Source: an uncultured Prevotellaceae bacterium (GTDB taxonomy: Bacteria > Bacteroidota > Bacteroidia > Bacteroidales > Bacteroidaceae). From it: a stretch of DNA of 17,397 bases. The stretch covers positions 1-17,397 of the forward strand of contig CALEPV010000028.1 in NCBI GenBank assembly GCA_937910905.1, given 5' to 3'. Positions 7,367-15,200 of this stretch are shown in pieces. The notes under the pieces were generated by a model, which saw only the letters and a list, made by a program, of their open reading frames with translations, did no database searches and had not been told where the DNA came from. A program made the translations under genes and the position numbers. Within the stretch, counting starts at the first letter, position 1. Every line of letters begins with the position of its first letter.

Positions 7367-9328
7367 ATGAGAACTATTCAACTATATCTCCTATCAATCA
7401 TTGCTGCGACAACTACGATAACTCATGCAGGCGAACTGCCTGCGCCCCCAGAGACTCATGCAGGCGAGCCGCCTGCGCTCCCAGAGCAGGCTATTGCAGC
7501 AGAACGTGCCGATACTATACGTGAGGTGGTGGTGACGGGAACACGCAGCGCCGTGGATATACGTCATCTGCCTATGACAGTAACGGTAATTGACCGCGAA
7601 GAGCTAACACTACAACACCGGTCCAACCTGCTGCCTACAGTAATGCAGCATGTGCCGAGCCTTATGGTCACAAGCCGTGGCATGATGGGCTACGGTGTGT
7701 CAACGGGCGCTGCGGGCGGCATCAACATACGTGGTTTGGCTGGCGGTAGCAGTCAGATGCTGGTGCTGATTGACGGTCACCCACAGTATCAGGGTATATA
7801 CGGTCACCCTATCAGCGACAGCTACCAGACATTGATGGCAGAACGCGTAGAGGTGCTGCGCGGTCCGGCTTCTGTGCTCTACGGCAGCAACGCAATGGGT
7901 GGAGTGATAAACATCGTGACGCGCAACGCCGCGGCTGCCCGCGACACAACTGCCACATCGCTGAGTCTGTCGGCTGGCAGCTACGGGACGGCTGTGGTGG
8001 AGGCTACGAGCCAGACACGCCAAGGCGGGTTCAGCAGCACAATGGCAGCCAACTACAGCCGTACCGACAATCACCGCCCACGCATGGGCTTTGAGCAATA
8101 CAGCGGATTCCTAAAGTTAGGATACGACATCAGCAGCAACTGGATCAGCTCGCTGAATGCCGACATCACACATTCTGCTGCATCCTACCCAGGCTCAACA
8201 TACAGGTCAATGTACAGTGCCGACCAGTGGATAACACGCGGCGTTGTCAACGCTTGCATTGAGAACAGCTACGAACGCACGAGCGGTGGACTGAGCATAT
8301 ACTCCAACTTCGGACAGCACAGGATTGACGACGGTACTGCCGACCTGACGGCCCCCACCCAACGCTACTTCCGTTCCAACGATGCCCTTACGGGCTTGAA
8401 CGCATATCAGAGCGTGCAGTTGCTGACAGGCAACCGCACTACTTTCGGCATAGACTATCAGCATATCTACGGCCGTGCCTACTACACAAGCAAACTGACT
8501 GGTGAGACCCTCAACACACCCAACAAGCAGAGCGGTTCATCACACCGCAACGAGATAGCAGCCTACGCCGACTTCCGCCAAGACATCACGACATGGCTCA
8601 CCGCCGATGCGGGCTTGCGTCTAGACTATCACAGCATAGCAGGTACAGAGTGGGTGCCACAGCTGGGCGTTGTGGTACGTCCAATCTCTACTGGAGAAAT
8701 CAAGCTGATGACATCCAAAGGCTTCCGTAACCCCTCTATGCGCGAGATGTACCTGTACCCGCCATCCAACGATGAGCTGAAGGCAGAACGGATGTGGAAC
8801 TACGAGCTGTCGTGGCGACACACCGCTGGCCGTCTCAGCTACGGTGCTAATCTGTACTACATCAAAGGTGACAACATCATACTCAACACAGCCGTGGACG
8901 GTGGACGCAAGTTCCTGAATAGCGGTGAGATTGAACACTTTGGAGCCGAGGCCGAGGCCACATACAGCATAAGCCGTAATTGGAGCTTGCAGACCAACCA
9001 CAGCCTGCTGCGTATGCTCCACCGCGATGTGGCTGCAGCGCCTAAGTACAAAGGCTATCTTGGTGCACATTTCGCTTCCTGCCAGTGGGACGCAACTGCT
9101 GGGGTGCAATATCTAAGCGGTGTAGGGCTGGACAATGACAGCAATGGCTTTGCCGACCTCCAGCAGAAAGACATTTGTTTGCTGTCAGCCTCCATCGGCT
9201 ACTCAGCTACGCGTAACATCAAGCTATGGCTACGTGGCGAAAATCTGCTGGCCCAGCGCTACGAACTGAACTACGGCTACCCAATGCCCCGCGCCACCGT
9301 CATGGGTGGCATCGACATCAAGTTCTGA
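7367..9328 (+). CDS. TonB-dependent outer-membrane receptor
   Basis: 653 residues: a signal peptide (about 1-21), a tandem 11-residue repeat (19-40), a TonB-box-like REVVVTGTR (52-60), the plug domain (about 62-187: INIRGLAGG, VLIDGHPQYQG, ERVEVLRGPASVLYGSNAMGGVINIVTR) and a 22-strand-type beta-barrel ending in IDIKF, with the terminal phenylalanine expected for outer-membrane insertion. There is no N-terminal carboxypeptidase-like domain, so it is not SusC-like; size and plug suit a siderophore, heme or cobalamin receptor (CirA/BtuB-like), but the ligand is not determinable. No partner transport genes are adjacent. ATG 7367 is chosen because it starts the signal peptide; it lies just after the palindromic element with no obvious Shine-Dalgarno. 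The 3' end overlaps the opposing small gene by 11 bp. Confidence 0.93.
   Translation: MRTIQLYLLSIIAATTTITHAGELPAPPETHAGEPPALPEQAIAAERADTIREVVVTGTRSAVDIRHLPMTVTVIDREELTLQHRSNLLPTVMQHVPSLMVTSRGMMGYGVSTGAAGGINIRGLAGGSSQMLVLIDGHPQYQGIYGHPISDSYQTLMAERVEVLRGPASVLYGSNAMGGVINIVTRNAAAARDTTATSLSLSAGSYGTAVVEATSQTRQGGFSSTMAANYSRTDNHRPRMGFEQYSGFLKLGYDISSNWISSLNADITHSAASYPGSTYRSMYSADQWITRGVVNACIENSYERTSGGLSIYSNFGQHRIDDGTADLTAPTQRYFRSNDALTGLNAYQSVQLLTGNRTTFGIDYQHIYGRAYYTSKLTGETLNTPNKQSGSSHRNEIAAYADFRQDITTWLTADAGLRLDYHSIAGTEWVPQLGVVVRPISTGEIKLMTSKGFRNPSMREMYLYPPSNDELKAERMWNYELSWRHTAGRLSYGANLYYIKGDNIILNTAVDGGRKFLNSGEIEHFGAEAEATYSISRNWSLQTNHSLLRMLHRDVAAAPKYKGYLGAHFASCQWDATAGVQYLSGVGLDNDSNGFADLQQKDICLLSASIGYSATRNIKLWLRGENLLAQRYELNYGYPMPRATVMGGIDIKF
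7421..7486 (+). repeat. In-frame 33-bp tandem duplication at the receptor N terminus
   Basis: Two adjacent 33-bp units (7421-7453 and 7454-7486) encode THAGELPAPPE and THAGEPPALPE. Each unit contains a 6-bp inverted repeat, GCAGGC-N5-GCCTGC. The unit lies between the signal peptide and the TonB box, a region tolerant of length change, and part of a third GCAGGC follows at about 7487. Confidence 0.75.
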
Positions 9329-9497
9329 GGTCCATCGTTCCGCCTATCCACTCGACGAAAGGCTGCTCGCCATCCAGCGGATAGCAATCCAGTATCTGCC
9401 CATCAGCATCGGTCACAACGACACACTGTGTCACGACCCTGCCGTTGGGCAGATATACTTTATTGTAGGCTCTGCGAGTGGTACGTTCCGCGGACAT
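9318..9497 (-). CDS. Unrecognised 59-residue protein, last gene of the ileS-lspA cluster
   Basis: ATG (complement of 9495-9497) to TGA (9318-9320) gives 59 residues: MSAERTTRRAYNKVYLPNGR, then VVTQCVVVTDADGQI and a PFVEWIGGTMDLRT tail. The composition is clearly protein-like, with alternating hydrophobic strands suggesting a small beta-sheet domain, no signal peptide and no membrane segment. The start lies 6 nt after the stop of the DUF4296 gene, so it should be the distal gene of that operon. I have a faint memory of similar short proteins ending in PFVEW-GGT in Bacteroidota but cannot name a family, and no function is proposed. Its last 11 bp overlap the end of the opposing receptor gene. 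It is easily missed by a 60-codon cutoff. Confidence 0.68.
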   Translation of the reverse strand: MSAERTTRRAYNKVYLPNGRVVTQCVVVTDADGQILDCYPLDGEQPFVEWIGGTMDLRT

Positions 9498-9503
9498 TGG
9501 GTG

Positions 9504-10535
9504 CTATCTTTGCAGACTTCGTATACGCTGGTTGGTCGGGCGCTGGTTATTTTGGAGCTGGTTGTCAGGGTGTCGGTGCTCACGCGGCACACGATGTTCA
9601 CGAGGCAGGCGCTGCAGCTCAGTGGGTCTGGCATCTTGCATCGCTGGGTCCGACGGCATGGAGTCGGCAGTTAGGACGGTCGCTGTAGAGTCCGCAGATG
9701 CCGCAGTAGCTGTGGAGTCCTGCACTGCGGGCTGCGGCTGCGGATGTACGTCCTTCTTGTGGAAACGAATCAGCATTGGCTGCTTCACGATGAAGAAACA
9801 AGCAGCATCGCTCACAGGCACGAACAAATGACCTGCGATGGTGCGAGGTGTCCAGTCGTAGGGAGTATGGATGCGCGCCTCAGTACTGCGTGTGACACGA
9901 GTACTGTTCAGCGTGGAGCGAACAGAGTCATTGGTGTAGGTCACTACAAGGTCGTAGTGCAACTGGCTGTTGATGTTCTCCTTGGACAGCATGTTGCACG
10001 CAAACCGCCACATGACATCATCGCCCGAATGCCACGTAGTGTCACACTCCATCTGCCAGCCCTGCAGATTCTCCAAGGCATTGGGCTTAACGACATAGAG
10101 CGACTGCTCTGCCCAGACATTGGCTGTATCGCCTATTGCCGAGAGAGCATTGTAGCTGTCGGCAGGACTCGTGACAACGCCATAGGCATCAGCTGTCTTC
10201 TCCAGCCTCTTGCTGACATGTGAATATATCCGGCTCAGGCGCGTAAGGTCGGAGCAATAGTATGCCATTGAGCTGTCGAACTCGGCTTCGGTCACACCAT
10301 GCTTGCTCAAAGCAGCCTGCTGGAACTCATACAGCAACCCATCACTGGTATAGTCGGCATCCTTAGGTGCTGCATCGGCCATCCCCTGAGCGATGTGGTA
10401 GTCGTAGAGAATGTCCTCCATGCGTCGCTCACTGATGATACCATCGGGCAGGTCGGGCTTGCAGGACAGGAGTATCAAGACACTGGCAAGGTGAAGTATA
10501 TTCCTATTAAATAATGTGCGTGGACTGGGCATCAT
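9504..10535 (-). CDS. DUF4296 domain lipoprotein
   Basis: 343 residues beginning MM; a signal sequence with lipobox LLSC puts the lipidated cysteine at C25. The DUF4296 domain follows (about 28-112), helical, with the typical MEDILYDYHIAQGMA and GVTEAEFDSSMAYYCSDLTRLSRIY patterns. A less conserved beta-rich region (about 130-265) and a low-complexity tail (265-343) rich in D, S, T, A, then Q, R and P, complete it. The function of DUF4296 is unknown; the protein should sit in a membrane facing the periplasm. Its ATG overlaps the lspA stop by 4 nt (ATGA). The pairing of a lipoprotein with the lipoprotein signal peptidase is seen in sequence; any functional reason for it is inference. Confidence 0.85.
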   Translation of the reverse strand: MMPSPRTLFNRNILHLASVLILLSCKPDLPDGIISERRMEDILYDYHIAQGMADAAPKDADYTSDGLLYEFQQAALSKHGVTEAEFDSSMAYYCSDLTRLSRIYSHVSKRLEKTADAYGVVTSPADSYNALSAIGDTANVWAEQSLYVVKPNALENLQGWQMECDTTWHSGDDVMWRFACNMLSKENINSQLHYDLVVTYTNDSVRSTLNSTRVTRSTEARIHTPYDWTPRTIAGHLFVPVSDAACFFIVKQPMLIRFHKKDVHPQPQPAVQDSTATAASADSTATVLTADSMPSDPAMQDARPTELQRLPREHRVPREHRHPDNQLQNNQRPTNQRIRSLQR

Positions 10536-11194
10536 TCTTCCTTCGCTTTTGAATCCTGCTCAGCTGGAGTGTCACGCAGCTCTGTGCTCAGCTCCTTACG
10601 GCAGAAGAGCAACATAGCCAGCACACCACACGTGATGCAGGAGTCGGCAAAATTGAATATGTAACTGAAGAAGAGAGTGTGCTTACCACCCATCATCGGC
10701 ATCCAGTCAGGCCATGTCCATTCGGCCAGCGGGAAGTAGAACATATCCACCACCCTACCGTAGAACCAGTCGCCATAGCCCTGTCCCAGCGGCACCAGCT
10801 CTGCCACAGTGAACGGAGTGGACTGCGTGAATATCTTGCCGTAGAGCACGCAGTCTATGATATTGCCTGCAGCGCCAGTCATAATGAGGGCCAGGCATAC
10901 GAGGTACGTCCAACCCACACCTCTGCGAATCAGCTTGTATATGTACGTGCCCACAGCTACCGTGGCCACCAGTCTGAATCCTGTGAGGAATATCTTGTCG
11001 AACAGCTCCATACCGAAAGCCATACCGTTGTTCTCGATGAACACCAGCTGGAACCAATCGGTGATATGCAGGCTCTCGTGCAGCGTAAACGAAGTCTTCA
11101 CCCATATCTTTATGGCTTGGTCGATAATGAGGCCAAGGGTGAATATGAGGGCGACGGCGGAGAACTTTGACTTAATGCTTCCTTTTCTTGTCAT
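10532..11194 (-). CDS. lspA: Lipoprotein signal peptidase (signal peptidase II)
   Basis: 220 residues, longer than the roughly 165 of E. coli LspA because of a Bacteroidota-type insertion between TM3 and TM4 and a hydrophilic C-terminal tail. It cleaves the signal peptide of diacylglyceryl-prolipoproteins in the inner membrane. Four membrane segments are visible (about 11-30, 68-88, 94-118, 174-198). Conserved motifs are IDQ (D25), ENNGMAFGM (N55, N56), GNIID (D114), the catalytic D150 in GRVVDMFYFPL and the catalytic D184 in FNFADS, so the active site is intact. The ATG at 11194 overlaps the upstream DksA-like gene by 23 nt, implying tight coupling. Substrates in this window would include the efflux adaptor and the DUF4296 protein. 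Confidence 0.95.
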   Translation of the reverse strand: MTRKGSIKSKFSAVALIFTLGLIIDQAIKIWVKTSFTLHESLHITDWFQLVFIENNGMAFGMELFDKIFLTGFRLVATVAVGTYIYKLIRRGVGWTYLVCLALIMTGAAGNIIDCVLYGKIFTQSTPFTVAELVPLGQGYGDWFYGRVVDMFYFPLAEWTWPDWMPMMGGKHTLFFSYIFNFADSCITCGVLAMLLFCRKELSTELRDTPAEQDSKAKEE

Positions 11195-11558
11195 TCTTTA
11201 CTTCTATGCTCAGCGTAGCATGAGGCACAGCACGGAGGCGCTCCTTCGGGATGAGCTTCCCCGTTTCGCGGCAGATGCCATAGGTCTTATTCTCAATACG
11301 AACAAGTGCTGCCTTGAGTCCGGTGATGAACTTCTGCTGGCGCATAGCCATTGACAGTAGTTGCTCCTTGCTCTGCACCTCGCTGCCCTCTTCCAGGGCG
11401 TGATATGTCGGAGCAGTATCGTCGGCCTCATTGCTATCACGGTTCATAATACGGTCCATCGTCTGCTGGTAGTCGCTCTCGGCGACCGCCAGCTTCTCAT
11501 TGATGAGGACGCGGAACTCCTCCAGCTCCTCATCAGTGTAACGTGTTTTCTCAGCCAT
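11172..11558 (-). CDS. TraR/DksA-family protein with degenerate zinc finger
   Basis: 128 residues from MAEKTRYTDEELEEF. An N-terminal acidic helical region, likely a coiled coil (about 8-90), precedes a short C-terminal domain in which KTYGICRETGKLIPKERLRAVPHATLS marks the DksA/TraR family. Only one cysteine of the usual C4 zinc site remains (C96); the others are replaced, as I recall from Bacteroidota homologues. Family members bind the RNA polymerase secondary channel and alter initiation, often with ppGpp; whether this one does is unproven. The frame is open 20 codons further upstream, but that extension (MPIYPIRPRTPINLKSLIII) does not look conserved, so the internal start is preferred. 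The 76-nt gap to ileS (11559-11634) holds A/T-rich sequence and a GGCC-ATA-GGCC dyad and no clear promoter. Confidence 0.88.
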   Translation of the reverse strand: MAEKTRYTDEELEEFRVLINEKLAVAESDYQQTMDRIMNRDSNEADDTAPTYHALEEGSEVQSKEQLLSMAMRQQKFITGLKAALVRIENKTYGICRETGKLIPKERLRAVPHATLSIEVKNDKKRKH

Positions 11559-11634
11559 GATGATTATTAATGATTTTAGGTTAATTGGGGTTCTAGGGCG
11601 TATAGGGTATATAGGCATTATGGGGCCTATGGCC

Positions 11635-14600
11635 TTATCTGCTTTTCTCTATTGATAGCTTGACCTGGATGTCGTCTATCTGTAGGTCGGCGGCATCAGC
11701 CAGCGTGTCCACGATGGATATTTCATCGGCCAGCACCTGGGTACTGATGTAATCGCTATATGCTGCCACAGCAGCATCGGTGGCCTCATTGTGCGTCAGC
11801 TGCACGCGTATGCGGTCCACTATCTCAAATCCGCTCTCCTTACGGATGGTCTGTATGCGCTTCACTATCTCACGAGCCACGCCCTCGGCGCGGAGCTCAT
11901 CGGTGATAGTGATGTCGAGTGCCACAGTAAGAGCACCTTCGTTGGCTACAGTCCAGCCCGGTATATCCTCCGAGTATATCTCCACGTCCTCCAGGTCGAT
12001 GGTCACAGCATCGCCCGATGCCAGTGTGAGTGGCAGGTGACCTGTCTCCAGCTCGGCTATCTGCTGTTGCGAGAGTGCCTGCACAGTGGCGTTGACATCC
12101 TTCATCAGCTTGCCGAACTTCTTGCCCATGGTGCGGAAGTTGCACTTCACCTTCTTGGTGAGCAGGGCATCGCCTTCTACAAACTCCAGCGCCTTCACAT
12201 TGACCTCATCTATTATGAGCTGACGCACAGCCTCGATACGCATACGCTGCTGCGGGTCTGTGACAGGGATAGCGATGCGAGCCAGCGGCTGGCGCACGAT
12301 GATCTGCTCCTTCTTGCGGAGCGATAGCACCATACTCGTTATCTGCTGTGCCAGCTCCATACGGCTCTCCTGCTCCTTGTCTATCTTGGCATCATCGGCC
12401 ACAGGGAAGCTGGCGAGGTGAACGCTTTCAGCGACATGGGCACCAGGGGCGGCCGTGGTATGGCTACATACACAACTATGCAGGTCGCGATAGAGGCGGT
12501 CGGCGAAGAAGGGAGCAATCGGTGCCATGAGGCGGCTCACAGTCTCAAGGCAGGTGTAGAGGGTCTGGTAGGCGCTGAGCTTGTCGATGCTCATGCCGCC
12601 GCCCCAGAAGCGTTTGCGCGACAGGCGCACGAACCAGTTGCTGACGTTGTCGATTACGAACGACTGTATCAAGCGTCCTGCACGTGTAGGCTCGTAGTCG
12701 TTGTAGCAAGCCTCTACATCGCGTATGAGCGAGTTCAGCTCGGAGAGAATCCAGCGGTCCATCTCCGGTCGCTCCGACATGCTGATGTCTGCCTCCTCGT
12801 AGCACCATCCATCCACATTGGCATACATCGTGAGGAACGAATATGTCTGGAACAGCTTGCCGAAGAATGAGCGCGACACTTCCTGCACACCGGCCTCGTC
12901 GTACTTCAGGTTGTCCCAAGGTTGCGAGTTGGTGATCATGTACCAGCGCACGGCATCGGCACCGTACTTCTCTATGTTGTCGAACGGGTTGATGGCGTTA
13001 CCCAGTCGCTTGGACATCTTCAGGCCGTTCTTGTCCAGCACCAGTCCGTTGGAGATGACAGTCTTATATGCCACGCTGTCGAATACCATTGTGGCGATGG
13101 CATGGAGCGTGAAGAACCAGCCGCGTGTCTGATCCACGCCTTCTGCAATGAAGTCTGCGGGGAAAGCTTTCGACAATTGCCCATTGTCCATTTCCTCGAA
13201 TGGATAGTGTATCTGCGCGTAAGGCATGGCACCGCTGTCGAACCATACATCGATGAGGTCGAGTTCACGATTCAGAGGCTGGCCGCTCTCGCCCACGAGT
13301 ACAATGTCGTCCACATAGGGGCGGTGCAGGTCGATGCGGTCGTAGTTCTCCTGGCTCATGTCGCCTGGCACGAAGCCTTTGGCCTTGAGCGGGTTCTCCT
13401 TCATCACGCCCGCAGCGACGGCCTTCTCTATCTCGTTGTACAGTTCCTCGGCAGAGCCGATGCACAGCTCCTCGTGGGTGTCGCGATTGCGCCAGATGGG
13501 CAGAGGTGTGCCCCAGTAGCGGCTACGGCTCAAGTTCCAGTCGTTCAGGTTCTCCAGCCACTTGCCGAAGCGTCCTGTGCCTGTGCTTTCGGGCTTCCAG
13601 TTGATGGCCTTGTTCAGCTCCATCATGCGCTCCTTGGCGGCTGTGCTACGGATGAACCACGAGTCGAGCGGATAGTAGAGCACCGGCTTGTCCGTGCGCC
13701 AGCAGTGGGGATAGTTGTGCACGTGCTTCTCTATCTTGAATGCCGTGCCTGCCTGCTTCATCTCCATGCATAGCACGATGTTCAGGTCCTCGGTTTTCTC
13801 CAGTTCTTTCTCGCTGAGCGAAGCGTACTTCGGGTTGTAAGCATTCTTCACGTAGTCGCCGGAGTGCTGCCAGTAGCTGTCGCGCACCTGAGTCTCGACA
13901 AAGGTCTCGTCCATATCCTCACGCACAAAGTACTTGCCTGTGAAGTCAACCATCGGGCGTGTGTCCCCAGCCTTGTCTATCACGAAGAGGGAGGGTATGC
14001 CAGCGTCCTTGGCCACCTTGGCATCGTCGGCACCGAATGTGGGAGCGATGTGCACTATACCTGTACCGTCCTCGGTGGTCACGTAGTCGCCTGGGATGAC
14101 GCGGTAAGCCTGAGCCTCCTTGTCCACCACCTTGCCGTTCTCCAGTGCGCAGGGCTTAACCCATGGGAAGAGTGGCTCGTAGTGCAGGCCAAGGAGGGAA
14201 GCCCCCTCCCAACCATTCCCACTGGGGAGGAGTTCTGCATCCTCTGGGAAGTATACGTTCTTACGAGATTCCGCCACAATGTAAATTGCCTCTTCTTTAC
14301 TATAAGGATTTTGTCCCTTGACCGCCACATATTTTATCTTCGGGCCTACGCACAGGGCGGTGTTGGAGGGCAAGGTCCATGGCGTGGTCGTCCAGGCGAG
14401 GATATAGACAGGTAAACCCATATCAAACAGCTTCATCAGACTCTCAGGGTAACCACTACCCATTCTTTGCAAGCAAAGCGTCCCAGAGGGCCGAGCGCCC
14501 TTGGGGGAGATGGAGGGGGCCTTGATTCTGAACTGCGCGGTGACGGTTGTGTCCTTCACGTCGCGGTAGCAGCCGGGCTGGTTCAGCTCGTGGCTGCTGA

Positions 14601-15171
14601 GGCCTGTGCCTGCTGCGGGGCTGTAGGGCTGAATGGTGTAGCCCTTATATAGCAGCCCCTTCTGATAGAGCTGCTTCAGCAACCACCACAGGGTCTCGAT
14701 ATACTTGTTGTCGTAGGTGATGTAGGGGTGCTTCATGTCCACCCAGTAGCCCATGCGCTGGCTCAGGTCCTCCCACTCCTGGGTGAACATCATCACGTTC
14801 TTGCGGCACTTGTCGTTGTAGGCCTCGATGCTGATGGTCTTGCCGATATCCTCCTTGGTGATGCCCAGCTCCCTCTCCACACCCAGCTCCACGGGCAGTC
14901 CGTGGGTGTCCCAACCGGCCTTGCGGTGCACCTGATAACCCTTCATGGTTTTGAAGCGGCAGAAGGTGTCCTTGATGCTGCGCGCGAGCACATGGTGTAT
15001 GCCTGGATGTCCGTTGGCCGATGGCGGACCCTCGAAGAACACAAACGAGGGACACCCCTCACGCTCACTGATACTACGCAGGAAGAGGCTTTCTTCGTCC
15101 CACTGCTTCAATATCTCATGGTTGACCTCTGTAAGATTGAGACGGTCACGTTCTGGAAAACGCTTTGACAT
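11635..15171 (-). CDS. ileS: Isoleucyl-tRNA synthetase (type 2-like)
   Basis: 1178 residues from MSKRFPERDR; the frame is open 24 codons upstream, but that part covers the promoter region. It charges tRNA-Ile in the cytoplasm. Landmarks: the signature loop GPPSANGHPGIHH (48-60), in which HIGH is replaced by GIHH (57-60); AGWDTHGLPVE (85-95); the CP1 editing domain with TTTPWTLPSN (261-270) and the GTGIVHIAPTFGADD segment (369-383); NLSRSRYWGTPLP (546-558); WFDSGAMPYAQ (643-653); KMSKR (718-722); and the anticodon-binding domain to the end. A foreign-looking stretch (about 218-243) at the edge of the editing domain is encoded by a dispersed repeat. The cluster continues with the DksA-like gene 76 nt downstream. 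Confidence 0.96.
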   Translation of the reverse strand: MSKRFPERDRLNLTEVNHEILKQWDEESLFLRSISEREGCPSFVFFEGPPSANGHPGIHHVLARSIKDTFCRFKTMKGYQVHRKAGWDTHGLPVELGVERELGITKEDIGKTISIEAYNDKCRKNVMMFTQEWEDLSQRMGYWVDMKHPYITYDNKYIETLWWLLKQLYQKGLLYKGYTIQPYSPAAGTGLSSHELNQPGCYRDVKDTTVTAQFRIKAPSISPKGARPSGTLCLQRMGSGYPESLMKLFDMGLPVYILAWTTTPWTLPSNTALCVGPKIKYVAVKGQNPYSKEEAIYIVAESRKNVYFPEDAELLPSGNGWEGASLLGLHYEPLFPWVKPCALENGKVVDKEAQAYRVIPGDYVTTEDGTGIVHIAPTFGADDAKVAKDAGIPSLFVIDKAGDTRPMVDFTGKYFVREDMDETFVETQVRDSYWQHSGDYVKNAYNPKYASLSEKELEKTEDLNIVLCMEMKQAGTAFKIEKHVHNYPHCWRTDKPVLYYPLDSWFIRSTAAKERMMELNKAINWKPESTGTGRFGKWLENLNDWNLSRSRYWGTPLPIWRNRDTHEELCIGSAEELYNEIEKAVAAGVMKENPLKAKGFVPGDMSQENYDRIDLHRPYVDDIVLVGESGQPLNRELDLIDVWFDSGAMPYAQIHYPFEEMDNGQLSKAFPADFIAEGVDQTRGWFFTLHAIATMVFDSVAYKTVISNGLVLDKNGLKMSKRLGNAINPFDNIEKYGADAVRWYMITNSQPWDNLKYDEAGVQEVSRSFFGKLFQTYSFLTMYANVDGWCYEEADISMSERPEMDRWILSELNSLIRDVEACYNDYEPTRAGRLIQSFVIDNVSNWFVRLSRKRFWGGGMSIDKLSAYQTLYTCLETVSRLMAPIAPFFADRLYRDLHSCVCSHTTAAPGAHVAESVHLASFPVADDAKIDKEQESRMELAQQITSMVLSLRKKEQIIVRQPLARIAIPVTDPQQRMRIEAVRQLIIDEVNVKALEFVEGDALLTKKVKCNFRTMGKKFGKLMKDVNATVQALSQQQIAELETGHLPLTLASGDAVTIDLEDVEIYSEDIPGWTVANEGALTVALDITITDELRAEGVAREIVKRIQTIRKESGFEIVDRIRVQLTHNEATDAAVAAYSDYISTQVLADEISIVDTLADAADLQIDDIQVKLSIEKSR
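14193..14232. repeat. GC-rich double hairpin within the ileS editing-domain code
   Basis: GGAGGG (14193-14198) pairs with CCCTCC (14204-14209) across AAGCC, and a second small dyad, TCCC-ACTG-GGGA, lies at 14217-14228. The DNA encodes the LLPSGNGWEGASLLG stretch (about 314-328). The style resembles intergenic repeats of Bacteroidales, but no second copy is in the window and the protein here is not obviously longer than relatives, so an insertion is uncertain. Confidence 0.3.
14459..14499 (-). repeat. Dispersed repeat inserted in frame in ileS (copy 2 of the CCCTCTGGGAC family)
   Basis: Read on the minus strand, these 41 bp match 17170-17210 (plus strand) at 38 of 41 positions, with 29 consecutive identical bases (14468-14496 against 17173-17201). 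It encodes part of the segment SPKGARPSGTLCLQRMG, about residues 222-238 of IleRS, lying between TAQFRIK and SLMKLFDMGLPVYILAWTT. IleRS proteins of relatives, as I remember them, pass this point with only a short linker. The reading frame is intact through the repeat. No convincing flanking direct repeat was found. Confidence 0.78.
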
Positions 15172-15200
15172 ATAATTGGTATGTTTACAAAAAAGTGCCG

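Noticed and set aside
7454..7494. Membership of the receptor tandem repeat in the CCCTCTGGGAC family
   Set aside because: Only the octamer TCCCAGAG is shared with the ileS and helicase copies; not enough to claim common origin.
11556..11575. Fourth copy of the palindromic element's end (GATGATTATTAATGATT) upstream of the DksA-like gene
   Set aside because: Only a short A/T-rich partial match; the GTGATG start and GGGACGATT part are absent.
11559..11618. 20-codon extension of the DksA-like protein
   Set aside because: The extension lacks family character; MAEKTRYTDEE is a natural start for the family.
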